Positions 44,204 through 56,190 of a stretch of 64,000 nucleotides of DNA are shown here, piece after piece; the stretch's first letter is position 1; every line of letters starts with the position of its first letter. The notes under the pieces were generated by a model. The model saw only the letters and a list, made by a program, of their open reading frames with translations, searched no databases and was not told where the DNA came from. The position numbers and the translations under genes are program-made. Origin of the DNA: Rhizomys pruinosus (Eukaryota; Chordata; Mammalia; Rodentia; Spalacidae); NCBI GenBank assembly GCA_009823505.1, contig VZQC01007120.1, positions 62,001 through 126,000 on the forward strand, in the 5' to 3' direction.

Positions 44204-45482
44204 ATCAACCCTTTTTTTATTGGTTTGTTTCCAGAAGCTCTTCTTGCATGCTGGCTTTGCATGGTCCAGCAAGTTCACGATGCTGCATTTCTTCTCGGAC
44301 TCGCATGCTGCCTGCTGGGATTCCTTGAGCTGTCTTCCATCTTGTGCTCTAGCTACTTACAGACATTTCCTTATCACTTCCCGGTTTCCTTTCTCCTTTC
44401 CTCCTTCTAGCCATGGTTTCACAGCCTCTACTTTCACGGTGGGCTATCTCACAGCTTCTTACCCCTCTTTCCTGTTCTCTGCCAGCTCCCATTCTGTTCA
44501 TTCCAATGTCTTTCCTCTTGATTTCTCCAACTTCCCTCCCATCTGGATTTCCGAGATCGGAGGTCATTTTGTTCCTGTTGCTTATAGATTAAATCCTCCC
44601 TAAGGTTTTCATTTGTTTGTTTGCTTTATATCTATGTAGATTAATTGCCAGTTTCAAATATCTTTTTAGACACACCTTTTACTGTGCATTTTTGTTTGCC
44701 TATTTTTCTCCATACTCTTTTATTTTTTATCATCTGTTTTACAAGATACTGTCTTGGTTTTATTGTGATGTCTTGTTTTTGAAGCGGGTAATATTTTTCC
44801 AGGCCATTTGTTGGCAAATTGTTTAAATATGGAAAGTCGTGGAACTGACTCCAACCAGTTGTAGTTGTCCTTATACCTAATGATATTGTGTGAATTTCTT
44901 GAATGTGCTTCTCACATGTCACTGCCCCGCAACTGGGTAGCAATTCAGTCTGTTCCAGCTGCTTCCCACCAGGCCCTCACTCACTAACCCCTGGCATAGT
45001 TTCCTGGGATCATATGGGGCTCAGAGAATTCCTGCAATTAGTGATGCACTGGGTTGGGCTTCAATAATCCAAAGAATTGAGTCCAGAACCTCAGAGTCTC
45101 AATTTATAGAAACTGACTTTTCTTGTTGATTTGGAAGCCTGTAGCTAAGCACCGTCCTGCTAGAATCCTCTGTCTGTCCCTGAGTTTCTTCTCTCTCAGT
45201 AGCTGTTTCGGACTCAGGAAAACCATGGAAAGGTAGAGTCCTCTTTTTTGCAGAAAGTGGAGATTGTACTTTTGTTTGCCATTGGACTTGCTGCTTTGTT
45301 ATTGAAATTTCCAAAAATAAAGCAGGAAATGTGGAGTTTATGACTTTATTTCTAAAATAAGAACCCCTGCCTCTGTTGTTTGGGGCTTTGCAAGCATCTC
45401 TGCTCTCTGTCTCCATACGGTAACTGTATTGCTAGTCATTTTATCAAGCCTAGACCATTAACTTTAATGTTATCGAATCCAT
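44204..45482. other. Unique sequence
   Basis: No repeat or gene recognised. Pyrimidine-rich around 44370-44560. Confidence 0.4.
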
Positions 45483-45661
45483 CAAGCTTCCCTTTTTTTT
45501 TTTTTTTGGTCTTTTCGAGACAGGGTTTCCCTGTAGCCCCAGCTGTCCTGGAACTCACTCTGTAGACCAGGCTGGCCTTGAACTCACAAAGATCCACCTG
45601 CCTCTGCTTCCCAAGTGCTAGGATTAAAGGAATGTACCACCATGCCTGGCCAAGCTTCCCT
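45483..45661 (-). mobile_element. B1 SINE, reverse strand, with 11-bp TSD
   Basis: B1 45494-45650, with CTGTAGCCCCAGCTGTCCTGG and end CCATGCCTGGC. Flanked by CAAGCTTCCCT at 45483-45493 and 45651-45661. A free B1, useful as a contrast to the composite copies. Confidence 0.96.
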
Positions 45662-46109
45662 CTTAGAGTTTGTACTTACAATGTCTTCCTTAAATGTCTT
45701 TTCCTTATCTGATTCAGAGCTGCCCTGTTGCCCTGTTGTACCCAGGCCCCTCAGTGCTCTGCGCACTGGGTTTGCATCTGTTTTCTGAGTGTGGGCTAGG
45801 AAGACAGGAACTGAATGCCTCTGACAGACCACCTGTGAGGAAGCCCTGTTTCTCAGATGCCCACACTCTCTACATCCTTGGTGTTCACTCTGATTTCAGG
45901 GATGGCCTCTCTCACGTGAATGACCGTGCAGCTCCCTTCCTTCACCTTTGCTCCGTCTCATTCCAAAGAGCTTCACACTTTGGGCTATATAAAAGATTCC
46001 AGTTTGCCACCAAGCAAAAGCAGAAGTGCTCACAACAGCTGCTGGGTTTTAGCAGCCCCTCCCCACAACACACACACAGCTCTCCCATAGCCCTGAACAT
46101 GTCTACACA
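45662..46109. other. Unique or old repeat sequence
   Basis: A plus-strand frame (45694-46203) is open for 169 codons but runs into L2-like sequence and lacks any known domain, so it is not called. Confidence 0.4.
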
Positions 46110-46540
46110 TTCCCTGGACCGCGCAGACAAGTTCTGTCTCAGAGTCTTTCCACAGGCTGCTCCTGTGATTTCTAGAACACTCTATCCTCATTTATCTGCT
46201 TAGTTCATTCCCTTATATCCTCCAGCATTTGTATATGGCCACCTTCCTACTGTGGCCTACTCGGAGACCCATATCTAAAATCTCTACCTGCCTTTCCCCA
46301 TGAAACCCACTTCACCTCACACTGCTCTAGATTATCTTTTCTTTTTGCCATTACAGTTGTCATCTTTTAACAGTCTTCACAATCTATTTCATTGATGTTA
46401 GCTTTCTTTTCTGAATCTGAATAGACACTTCATGCCTCCAGGAGTCTTTGTTTTATATAACAGTGTATCCCTGAGTCTAAAACATTGTCTGGCATATATG
46501 AGACCCTTAATATATGTTTTCTGAATAAAAAAATTAACAG
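46110..46540 (+). mobile_element. L2 LINE remnant
   Basis: CTCCTGTGATTTCTAGAACACTC, CCTTCCTACTGTGGCC, CTACCTGCCTTTCCCC and terminal GTCTGGCATATATGAGACCC then TTCTGAATAAA follow the L2 3' end in order. Confidence 0.7.
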
Positions 46541-46728
46541 TTCATTGAAATATCATGGAGAGAGACTTACTGATGAAATTTTATCAACTCTACCTTGATG
46601 GAAGCTGAATATCAAGACAGATATTAATGCAAACAGAGTAAATTTTGAATTTTTGCAATACAGCGTATTTTTCTGAGCTGTATACCTGCTCAAAGGTGTT
46701 CTCCAGGTGTGTCCAACAGCATGCTTGG

Positions 46729-46880
46729 GATTGGAGAGATTGCTCAGAGGTTAAAAGCATTCACTGGTTTTGCAGAGGACCTGAGTTTGCTTCCCAGCAC
46801 TGCTATGATGGCTCTGGCGCCCTCTTCTGGTAGCCTGGGTACATATACATATATGCAGACAAAGTACTTAAACACATGGC
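46729..46880 (+). mobile_element. Old B2/B3-type SINE
   Basis: GGATTGGAGAGATTGCTCAGAGG head, CTGAGTTTGCTTCCCAGCAC B-box remnant, then CTCTGGCGCCCTCTTCTGG and a decayed tail. Confidence 0.8.
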
Positions 46881-46884
46881 TGTA

Positions 46885-47705
46885 TCCGTATATTTACAGA
46901 CAAGTATGCCTTTCACTCCTCATCAAAGAAGCTTCTTCTTGCAACAGATAGAGACTATTACAGAGTTCCACAATTGGTCAAATGCAGAGAATAAGCATCT
47001 GTGAGACAGTTAACCCTAAGTGATCTTTAGTGCAACCTCTACACATAGGATGAATGCATCTCTCAACTCTCATCAGAGAAGTTTTCTTATGTAGCAGATG
47101 GTGATTAACACAGAAACGCACGATTGGCCATGTGCAGAGAACAAGAGGCCACAGAATGCTTTCTCTAAATAGGACACCTGTGTCAGAATCCTGCCTCTCA
47201 CGGTTCAGGGGTCATTGCTGACGAGGAGGCAGAAGGAAGAGTTGGAGGAGTGGATGACCGAAGAGAAACAGAGCCTTCCTGACCGTTGGTCCGGAAGTTA
47301 CTCATATGAACTCACAGCAATCATGACAGCTTACACAAGTCCTATGGAAGCTCAAACCAAACAAAATGCCAGCATCCACATGGAGAAGTTGGTGAGAAAT
47401 CCCAACTCAACCTAAGAAACTTTTGGCAAGTGATGGCTTCTGGGACGGGGGGAAAAACAGTGTCTAACAGAGATGGAACTCTTGGTGGACTCAATGGATG
47501 CACCCACACTGAAGGACATTTGCAGACACAAATCAGACTTGACAAACCATATGATTTATATATATATATATATATATAATATATATATATATATATTTGG
47601 GTGGGGACAATGGAGGGAGGAGCGGATGGGGAGAGAATCTGTATTTATCAAACTATATTGTATGTAAATTGCAAAAAATAAAATAAAACTATAAAAATTT
47701 TAAAA
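46885..47705 (+). mobile_element. L1-like A-tailed 3' end with internal duplication
   Basis: Two related blocks (about 46895-47000 and 47050-47160) contain CTCATCAAAGAAGCTTCTTC / CTCATCAGAGAAGTTTTCTT and ATTGGTCAAATGCAGAGAA / ATTGGCCATGTGCAGAGAA. It ends GGGTGGGGACAATGGAGGG and AAAATAAAATAAAAC. Same family as 14.6 and 23.4 kb. A TA array lies at 47556-47597. Confidence 0.65.
47556..47597. repeat. (TA)n microsatellite
   Basis: About 20 TA units with one AA interruption, inside the L1-like 3' end. Confidence 0.95.
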
Positions 47706-48064
47706 AGTATTACCTATTTCTTGAGCCTAATATTAGTATTGTGTACCATGTGCTCAGTGTGGATACCTGCCCCCTGAGCTCACTGTGTTTGTTCCCTCCA
47801 AGATCATTGTGGCTATAAGTTCTCCTACCTCTGCCCACTCATTGAATCATTCTATGTTCTACAAACAGCACTTTGAAATGTGGTCTTTTAAATTTCGAAC
47901 GACATGTCTTTATGCCTAGATTGTTTGGGCGTTTAAAATAAAATCTCTTCCTGGATGAAAATCCCCAGTACCACAGCTGCAGTCCAGCAGGCTCTGCCCT
48001 GGGATCCTCCTGTGGATGTGACTGGGCTGCTGGGGCCGGTTCCCCAGTTCTTTCCTTCTTCCTA

Positions 48065-48370
48065 CAAGAACACTGTATTAGTTACCTTTTTATTGCTTTG
48101 ATAAGACACCGTGACCAAGGCAATGTATAGAAAGAAGAGTTTATTCGAGTTTACAGCTCCAGAGGGAGTTCCTAATGCTGGCGAAGGTACGGTGGCAGAG
48201 GGTGGCTGGGGCAGAAAGCTGAGCAATCACATCTTCACGCAGCCACAAGAAGCAGAGGGCAACTGGAAATCTGGCAAGGCTTAGGACTCTCAAAGCCCAG
48301 CCCTCAGTGACGTACTTCCTCCAGCATCAATATTGTTAAAGGTAGGAACTATGATTAAACACACCTGACA
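48065..48370 (-). mobile_element. MaLR-type LTR, reverse strand
   Basis: CTGTATTAGTTACCTTTTTATTGC at the low end is the mirror of the GTAACTAATACAG LTR terminus. GAGTTTATTCGAGTTTAC and CTCAGTGACGTACTTCCTCC follow. Confidence 0.75.
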
Positions 48371-48589
48371 GCTAAGATCTGTAGTAATCACCAGCCATTT
48401 TTAGCTGTCATTCGGAGGCCAGACAAGGGTACTGTGAAAAACATGAGAAGGGTTCAGACGTTGAGTGATAAATGCAGTTTCCATTTTCACAATTTTTCTC
48501 AATAACTTCGGATATATTGAAGTAACTTTGGAATTTATTTGTAATAACTTTGGATCAAAGAACAGCAGTTGGAGGGGAATGGTAGTTGA

Positions 48590-49100
48590 TGTCTCATTAC
48601 TATAACAAAATACTTGAGACTGGGTACCTATAAAAACAAAAATTAGGGGCTGGAGAGATGGCTCAGAAATTAAGCCTGCTTTAGAGGAAGACCTGAATTT
48701 GGCTCCCAGAACCCACACAGCAGCTAAGGACCATCTATAGCTCCAGTTCCAGGGGATGCGATGCCCTCTTCTGGCCTCTGCAGGTATCACATACATGCAT
48801 ACACTTAACACATATTTTTTTTTTAATTGAGGATGACAAGATTTTAAGTCATAGGCTTTATGTTCAAACAATTGTGGAGTGAGGGCATCAGCTCTAACAA
48901 GGGGTCTTCTAGATGTATCGTGCTGGAAGGCATCATGTCTGGAGGGCCTGCAGAGGGAGAGATCACGTGATGAAAGTCAAGGTCTCTTTGTTTTTAGGAG
49001 AGCCTCTTCTGGTGCCCTGATAGCTTGTCTTTCCATCACAGGGTCTTCCTGCTCTTTGTCCCTGACAAGGTGTCCACAGAAAGCCTCATAGCTCTGGAAC
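48590..49100 (-). mobile_element. MaLR-type LTR, reverse strand, split by a SINE
   Basis: GTCTCATTACTATAACAAAATACTTGAGACTGGGTACC precedes, and TCATGTCTGGAGGGCCTGCAGAGGG follows, a B3 SINE at 48645-48825. Together they fit one antisense LTR. Confidence 0.65.
48645..48825 (+). mobile_element. Old B3-type SINE
   Basis: GGGGCTGGAGAGATGGCTCAG head with altered A/B spacing, single CTCCAGTTCCAGGGG segment, GCCCTCTTCTGGCCTCTGC and a short tail. Confidence 0.88.
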
Positions 49101-49979
49101 TCTTCAGGAGGAAGTCTCCTCCCTTCTCTAAGCCTTTGTATGTTCTCTAAGCTTGCTGCCCAATGTCAAGTTGTCTTATTCTATTCAGCTCATTCATTCA
49201 TTCATTCATCTTATTTAGTATCCGACATCTCTGGCATTCCCGGGCAGCACTAATTTGTCGTGGCCCTGTGTTGAAGAAGAATTCCTTCACTCCAGCTTTC
49301 ACAGAATTGACCTTCCTGAATTCTGGTTCCTAGTGCAGAAAGTTGTGACTTTGGAGTAAAGCCTAGGTCACGATCCATCTGTTTTCCATGGAAACTGATT
49401 CTTCACTCAGACTCCCTCCAAGTTAACCACAAGGGAAAGCCATAGGGCATCTTTTGATAGGTCAGCCCAGATAGCTTCTCCACAATCTTAACCATGCCAT
49501 GGTGCTCTGGGCACATTGGAAACAGCTAAACACCAAGTTAATAGAACAGGTCATGGTCTTAGTGTGGACCCTGTATACACTGCTTATCCAGGAAGTGGTT
49601 TGAAGTAAATGAAATTCTCAGCTCAGTAAACCACTTCATGAGACTTTTTATAAAGATAAGTGTAGACTATAGGGCTAGAGTCTCTGTGTTTTTCCACAAG
49701 TCCCAAGTTCTTCAACATTCAATTAAGTCACAAGTAATATAGAAGAGAGCTTGTAAAACAATTACCCAGGGCATTTAATTTCCAACCATCTCTATTCAGG
49801 TGTCACTTATATGGACTATAAGGGATCCATCCTAAAGGTGGAGCTTCCTGAAAATGGAGTAGCAGTACGGCCAAGCCATTCTTGAGCCACTTCACACACT
49901 CAATCCTCTTCCCATCCTAGGAGATAAAAGATCTATTTTCTTTCACTGTACATTTGTCTCATAAACACAGAACCATGTG
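49101..49979. other. Unique sequence
   Basis: Small CATT array near 49188-49208; otherwise nothing recognised. Confidence 0.4.
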
Positions 49980-50400
49980 AATTGCATGCTTTTGGACTTT
50001 TACATTCACCGTTCATCAGTAGCTTGCTCCTTCATGCTACTAAGCAGATTCCATTATTTTCCATTTAATTCCATTCAATTATATTTGCCCATCCACCTGC
50101 TGATGGTCATTTAACTCATCTGCAGTTTGGAACTATTATGAAAAAGGAGTTGTTATAAACATTTGTACACAAACCTTTATGCGAACATGTTTTTATTTTC
50201 CCCTTTGCCAAATACCAAGGAGAATGGTTGAGTTATATGATAGCTATATGTTTACTTTTATAGGAAATAGACAACCTTTGTCCCAAAGCAACTGTTCCAT
50301 TTTATATTGTCACCAGCCACTGTTCCATGCCCCATCAAGACATAGTGTGACAGGACCTTGCATTTTTTTTGCCCTTCCAATGGGCATGTCAAGGACTCTG
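49980..50400 (-). mobile_element. Old L1 3' fragment, reverse strand
   Basis: TATATTTGCCCATCCACCTGCTGATGG, AAACATTTGTACACAAACC and GAGAATGGTTGAGTTATATG match an antisense L1M-type ORF2 end/3' UTR. Heavily decayed. Confidence 0.6.
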
Positions 50401-52077
50401 ATGTCTCTTCTAGTTTTAGCTATTTTGAAACCTTACATCTTGCATTTTGTTGGGGAGCAAGTTGGTGAAGGTGTAACGGAATACAAAGCAAGTAACCACA
50501 ATCAGGGGGTGGAAGTATGAGGAACCCAGAGAAGGGTGTGTGTGTGTTTCTCAAAATTCTCAGTGTTGTACCTCTTGCTGAGCCAGAACAGCTTTCACTG
50601 AGGAAGTTTACATATCATACAGGAAAGGAGGTTCCCACTGTAAAAGCTGCATGTTCCTGAGCATGCTCAGTTTGAGTCATCTATTTCACATATTGTAAAA
50701 GCAGATAGAAAGGAATTTCTTTGAGCAGAGACTTGGCGGTTATAACAAGCAACATTTACACTAGGTCTCCTAAAGACAGTGAGTCAGAGTGACTTGGAGC
50801 TTTTTTGTTTCTGTGAATGGTCTCATCTGAAATAAACAAACAAAAACCTTTGAATGTGAATTCATCATTTAAAGGCGCAGCACTTCTCTTCAACCCTTTA
50901 TGCTGGATAAGTGAGCATCCTTTAGGTTGACTGCCTGGCTGCTAGCTACTACAGGGGTGAATCCAAGGTGTAAAGTCACGCCCCTCTCCAGGACATAAAA
51001 TCCAGGCAGAAAAACCTGATGCAGGGCCAGGGACAGCAGCTCAAAATGCAATTCCCAGTGAAGACACAGGAGAGGAAGGTTTCCAGTCTCACAAGGAACA
51101 GTAAGAAAGAGATGCATTTGAGCTGAACCTTGAAGGGCACAGGCAGGGCAGAAGAGGGAGTTGATAGCTGCTGAGGACATTCCTGCAGATGCTGAATCCT
51201 GTGGGTTGGAGCAACCAGCCAGGAGGTCCAGAATAGAATGCTAACATTTCCCAAGCTAATCTCTGGAAATTTTTAAAGCATTTGAAGTTTTTTTTTTTCC
51301 TACTCTTTAAATTCTAAATACATTAAAAAGTACCTGAATGGGAGTTCCTGGCACATGAGCAACATTTCATAATTATGTGTGGAATGAATGAATAGATAAC
51401 TTAAGGACCAGATGCCTGAAGGCAGAAAAATCTTAAAGGAGGGAGGTTCTGAGATCAGCACAAAGCTCCCTGGGTAGCTTGGAAGAGATAAGATAACCTC
51501 CAGCTTCAAAAGACGGAGACAGCTTTTCCTAGAATGCGTCATCCTGGGTCCAGCTTTGAGCATGCAGAGTTCTGATACACAGCATACTGGAAAATAAGAG
51601 AAGCATCTTGGTGATAGAGAATAGTATAAACCTAGCTTGACAGGAAGAACAGACAGAAAGCAGAGCGCCACAGGAATGCATCGTAAGTCCAGATCCAAAT
51701 TCTACAATAGTCTAAAACTTGAAATGTGAAGGAAATCTGAAATGTTCTCAAATCTGAACCTCAAACAGCCACATAAGCCAGGATGGAAATGTCTTTTTCT
51801 GACTTCCTGTGAGAGAACTCCGTCAGAATATAGATTCACTAAAAGTACTGTAGCTATGTGTCTATGGTATATAAGAAACATACATGAATTTTGTGTTTCG
51901 ACACTTTAAGTTGTGGTTCAACAATTCTAAATTCTAAACACATCAAAAAGCCAAAGCATTTCTGGCCACAATTATTTCAAATAGGGGTTATTGACCCTAT
52001 AATTGAGGGAAAAGGTTTGTTTTCGTGTTTTCTGTTACCTTTGTTTTGTTTTGTTTTTCTGATTTTTTTTTCATTTC
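50401..52077. other. Unique sequence with a probable L2 piece
   Basis: CATTTGAGCTGAACCTTGAAGGGC (about 51113) and CACAGGCAGGGC read like antisense L2 (about 50990-51260). The remainder is unassigned. Confidence 0.4.
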
Positions 52078-52192
52078 ATTTTTTGAGATAGGGTCTCATG
52101 TAACCCAGGCTAGTATTGAACTCCTGAATCCTCTCAGTCTCCCAGTTTCCCAAGTATTAGGACTACAAGCATGTGCCACAGACCCAGCTAGT
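52078..52192 (-). mobile_element. Old B1-like SINE, reverse strand
   Basis: TTTTTTGAGATAGGGTCTCATG, ACCCAGGCTAGTATTGAACTCC and TTAGGACTACAAGCATGTGCC, a diverged B1. Confidence 0.75.
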
Positions 52193-53429
52193 GCTTTCTG
52201 GCTTTTTAAACAAATAACTCTGTACAGGGAGCTCTCTGTATCTCCATTGCAACAGCATTTATTTTTCACTTCAATAAGCATGAAAACAGTGCCTGCTTGG
52301 GGCCTACACTGTACCACAGAGGCTGACAGGGTCTCCAACACTGGAGATCCAGTGCATAAGAAAGTGAATTCTAAAGAATCAGACAACAGTGCATACGAGC
52401 TGCTGGGGTCAGAGAGTTTAGTTCACACACAGTCTCCTTGCAGGAGTGTTGGAGAAACAGGTGGAGCAGCCAGGTCTGCCCAGCAGAGGTGGCTGAAAAC
52501 TTATCAGAGCTGCAGACAAAGGAGGTCTGGGAAGTGGAAGAGTTAGTGAAGAAAAAAAAATCTTTGAGCAGGGATGAAGAACTGCCAGGAACAGCGGAGA
52601 CAGAACTGGGCATGCATGACCTAACTGTAAGCCTGGATGGACGGTGGAGTCAGTGAGTGTCCTCTCTGTGAGCAGGCTGGGAAGAGCCCAGTTTCATAAC
52701 AACCGTGGTTGAGTTTCAAGGAGTAGAAAGGACACTTGCAGAGACGTTTGCTGTGCTTTTTGCCAGCATTTCTGTTGTCTGGGCCTGAATACCAATCTAC
52801 TATAGAACTTGTCATAAAGTAGCAGCAATCTTTTATATCCCACAACGGCCCAGGGCCAGGATGCCCTGGGGAGCCTGGCTGGACAGAGGTTTTTGTTCTG
52901 TTACTCTTGCTTGTCTGCACTCAAGCAGTGGATAGGCTGGGGTCGGACTGTCTCTCTTCCACCCAAACAAATGTCTCTCACTCTAATGCAATTAGTGTGA
53001 AGAAGTCTAATTTTTCACTTCACAGCTGAGAGACACTCTTGTAATAATAAAAGGTAGATTAACAAGAGAAAAAAAAAAAAAAAAAGGAAGCAAGCCAGGG
53101 CTATTTATCTGTGGGTTTATGACCACATGTGGGACACATCAAGTGGGTGTGTACACCTGCCTTGAATATCGTTTTAACAAGGAACAGTGAGTTCTAGAGA
53201 GGCAAGGAAACAGTGGAAACACAATCCAAGTCTTCAGGAGCAGGACAACCATGGGAAGGTGGAATTGTGGGTAGGAAGTCTGATGGAAGATCCCTCTGAT
53301 GCTATGAGCCAACAAACACCATAAAGAAGTGATTGATATCAAAGCTTTGGGCAGAAAAGCAGGGAGGAAGGTAGTAGAGCTTTTGTCTTTGAGAGTTCTT
53401 GTCCTGATTTTAGGCACAGAAGAGAAGGA
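52193..53429. other. Unique sequence
   Basis: An A run lies at about 53071-53088. No gene or family recognised. Confidence 0.4.
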
Positions 53430-53870
53430 AAAGTCCCCCTGGATGCATGTACAGATGTTGTTTTGTGGGCTATACCTTAATCTTTAGCATATATTAATCG
53501 TGCAGCATAGTGGGCTTTATTCTGGCATTTTCCTATTCTATATAATGTACTTTATCAAATTCACTCCATTATCATCTTTTAAAAGGCTGTTATACTTATT
53601 GCTCTGAGTCTGGCTTATTTCACTTCACATCCATTTTCCTGCAAATTACACAGTTTCATTCTTCCTTGCATTTGAATAAAACTACATTGTGTATATATGC
53701 CACATTTTTTTCATCTTATCTATTGGTAGGCATCAAGGCTGAGCCCTGTGATTTGGCTTCTGTAAGTAGTGCTGTGATAAACTTGGGTCTGTAGCCATTG
53801 TTACTGTGTCCTACATGCTGATTGCCTATGTGTACCTTTTCCCTCTTTGTAGTATGGCCTGGATTCCTCC
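53430..53870 (-). mobile_element. L1 3' fragment, reverse strand
   Basis: CTACATTGTGTATATATGCCACATTTTTTTCATC, TATTGGTAGGCATCAAGGCTG and TAGTGCTGTGATAAACTTGGG are the antisense of the conserved ORF2 terminus. Confidence 0.8.
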
Positions 53871-54172
53871 TGTTTTGTTCTCAGTTATGATGGCAGAAGA
53901 AACTCAGAGAGTCTGTCTGGACACTGCCCACAGGGACTCCTTGGACACATGAGCACTAGTCAGCAGAAACCTCTCTGGAAAACACACCATCTCTATAAGA
54001 TCCTGTAAAGTCTATGATCAGAGTCACTACCACAAGTCTGTGGTGAGGCAGCCTAACAAGTGCCATGGCCAGCAGTCCCCAGTCTTTGGACTATATAAAG
54101 GGTAGAACCTTCTAGTACAACCATTGCTAGGACCCAATGCCCACGCTGACTCACCCCTAACTCCCAGTGAGC
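53871..54172. other. Unique sequence
   Basis: Nothing recognised before the LTR boundary. Confidence 0.35.
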
Positions 54173-54477
54173 TGTAGCAGGGAGTGGCTATGGACACACT
54201 CCTGGGAGACTTGTCCTTTCTACAGCTCTTTATTACAAATCTCCTTTCTGCAGGTCTCTTTAATTGTGCTTTGTTACAAGCTTATATAGTGAAAAGGCAG
54301 GGGTCTCAGAAAGTGCACGAAAAGGTCCAGGATTCTAAGGAATGTGCCTCATATGAGGAGGATGGGGGAGAAAGCTTCATAGATGAGCATTAGGTGAATT
54401 AACAACTTTGGGGAAAGCAGTTAACCATTAAGAGCATATATAGACACATGTTTGGATATGTTAATCCATGAATTACA
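54173..54477 (-). mobile_element. LTR with TATA box and poly(A) signal, reverse strand
   Basis: On the minus strand the LTR runs from TGTAATTC (54477) to GCTACA (54173), with TG/CA ends. A CTATATAAGC TATA box lies at about 54280-54289, and an AATAAA signal at 54234-54229 follows some 50 bp later. Immediately upstream on that strand (54490-54478) is CAGGGGGGAAAAT, a convincing polypurine tract. It looks like the 3' LTR of a class II ERV-type element; the family is not identified. Confidence 0.65.
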
Positions 54478-55069
54478 ATTTTCCCCCCTGTTAAATATGA
54501 CAGGGTCTTACTGTGGCTTATAACATCTCCTAACCTGTAGAGGATGTAAGCTTGTGGCATCAGCCATGGGTTATTTCTCCAAGGGGAGAGCCAATAGCCA
54601 ATTAGATTTGGGATATACAGGCACATGGCTGCCTCTGCTGCACAGTATTTCCAGGCAGGTGAGGTGTAGCTGGTGCTGACGGTGGAGTCTTGCTTGACTC
54701 AGGGAGACCCATATTTGCTTTATTGGTTTAGTGGCCTTTGGTAACACTCTCTGGCATTCCAGAGGCCATCTGTACACTTGCATGTGTGGTCTCAATACAT
54801 CCCTCCCATGTTAACATCAGGTCTTCGGCAGCAGGGTCTTATTGCCTCTCCTCCTGTAGGTATCCCAACTTAGAGGCAAGGAGCCCTTACCTTTTGTGGG
54901 GCCTTGGATCCCCTGGCCAACATCCACCTGGTAGAACAATCCATTGCTGATGTCAGAGCTCCTGTATTAATATATTTTGCCTGAGTGCATAGCCCTAGGA
55001 CTTTAGTATTATATTTGGTTCTGAACTGAGAGTAATCCCTTCCACAGTTCCCATGTCTAGTAGTCAATT
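54478..55069 (-). mobile_element. Internal 3' region of the same LTR element
   Basis: Sequence upstream of the polypurine tract. Minus-strand translation shows only broken frames, the longest about 75 residues, with a weak resemblance to a retroviral integrase C-terminus that I would not insist on. The 5' part may continue beyond the SINE at 55084. No second LTR is seen. Confidence 0.4.
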
Positions 55070-55370
55070 AAAGAAAGCAGTTTGGGGCTGGAGAGATGGC
55101 CTAGCGGTTAAGAGCGCCGACCGCTCTTACAGAGGACCCGGGTTCGATCCCCAGCACCCACATGGCGGCCGAGAACCGTCTGAAACTCCAGTTCCAGGAG
55201 AACTCCAGTTCCAGGGGAATCCAAGACCCTCTTCTGACCTCCGCAGCATTGCACGACATGGGTGCGCAGACCTGCATGCAGACAGTACATTGATACACAT
55301 ACCAAAATAAATAAAATTAAAAAAAAAAATAAAAAATAAAAAAAAAAATTTAAAAAAAAGAAAGCAGTTT
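55070..55370 (+). mobile_element. Very young B3-type SINE with 14-bp TSD
   Basis: Element 55084-55356 between perfect AAAGAAAGCAGTTT repeats (55070-55083 and 55357-55370). It has a complete GGGGCTGG start, A box TGGCCTAGCGG (55097-55107), B box GGTTCGATCCC (55141-55151), many CpGs, the 17-bp duplication and a long A-rich tail with TAAAAAA patches. Of all SINEs here it best fits a potentially transcribed copy. Confidence 0.97.
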
Positions 55371-55719
55371 TACCGGTTTTATAAGAGATTACCTCTACAA
55401 TAGTTGTCTCCAATTTACAGTTGGGGAGCAACCTCATCATTGTCATATTTCTCCTTGTTCTATGGGTGGGAAGGCAAGGAAGTCTCTCATATCAGAACCT
55501 TTGTGGCACCTAGAAGGTAAGTTTCATTAGGACTCATTATAACTAGTTGTTTCATGTAGGATCCACAGAGGGGTTCGATGTTTATATCTAATTGCTTGTT
55601 CTTCATTAGTAGGATCGAAAGGTTATTCCTGGACAAACTGTCAGCCCATGAAAGGAAACAGCCAGAATTGACCAGAGTCCAAGTCAACAGCTCCAGAGAG
55701 AGTGGACTGTTTTACCTCT

Positions 55720-56190
55720 CATCCACCTGTGCCCCTTTTCTAAGCCTAGGGAACAACCTGCGGAAGAGGGGGCGTGGTAGAATGTAAGGGCTGAGATTGG
55801 GGTGAATGGTGAAACTACAGCAATGTAGTCTGGACACTCATTTGATCAACTTGATTGAACAAACAACCTGTCACCCCCCACTGGATGGTGGGGCTGTAGG
55901 TGTTTGGGCACAACAGCCTGCAGATAGGTTTTGCATGAAGGATGCTTGTACTCATGGATTATCACTTATAGCTAAAAATGAAAAAAAAAAAAAAACTGAG
56001 AGAAAGATGCAGGACAGTTATGGCAGAATGCATGATCTGGGATGGGGTGGGGGTGGGGGGGAGGGAAAGGGAAATAAGCCTGAACTGAATTGGAAAAATG
56101 TATGAAATGCACAAAGCATCAATAAAAACTAATTTAAAAAAAAATAAAATAAAAGACCAAAATAAATAAATAAATAAAAATTTAAAAAAA
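55720..56190 (+). mobile_element. A-tailed retroposon related to the 7.8-9.7 kb insertion
   Basis: GAGAGAAAGATGCAGGACAG, GGCAGAATGCATGATCTGG, a G-rich run and GAAATGCACAAAGCATCAATAAAAAC end in a long A/AAAT tail. The same motif order occurs at 9541-9680. The 5' limit is unclear and no reading frame is evident. Confidence 0.6.

Noticed and set aside
44225..44603. Overlapping open frames of 61-127 codons
   Set aside because: Pyrimidine-rich sequence with open frames on both strands; no domain.
45694..46203. 169-codon open frame
   Set aside because: It runs from just after a B1 into L2-like LINE sequence and has no domain.
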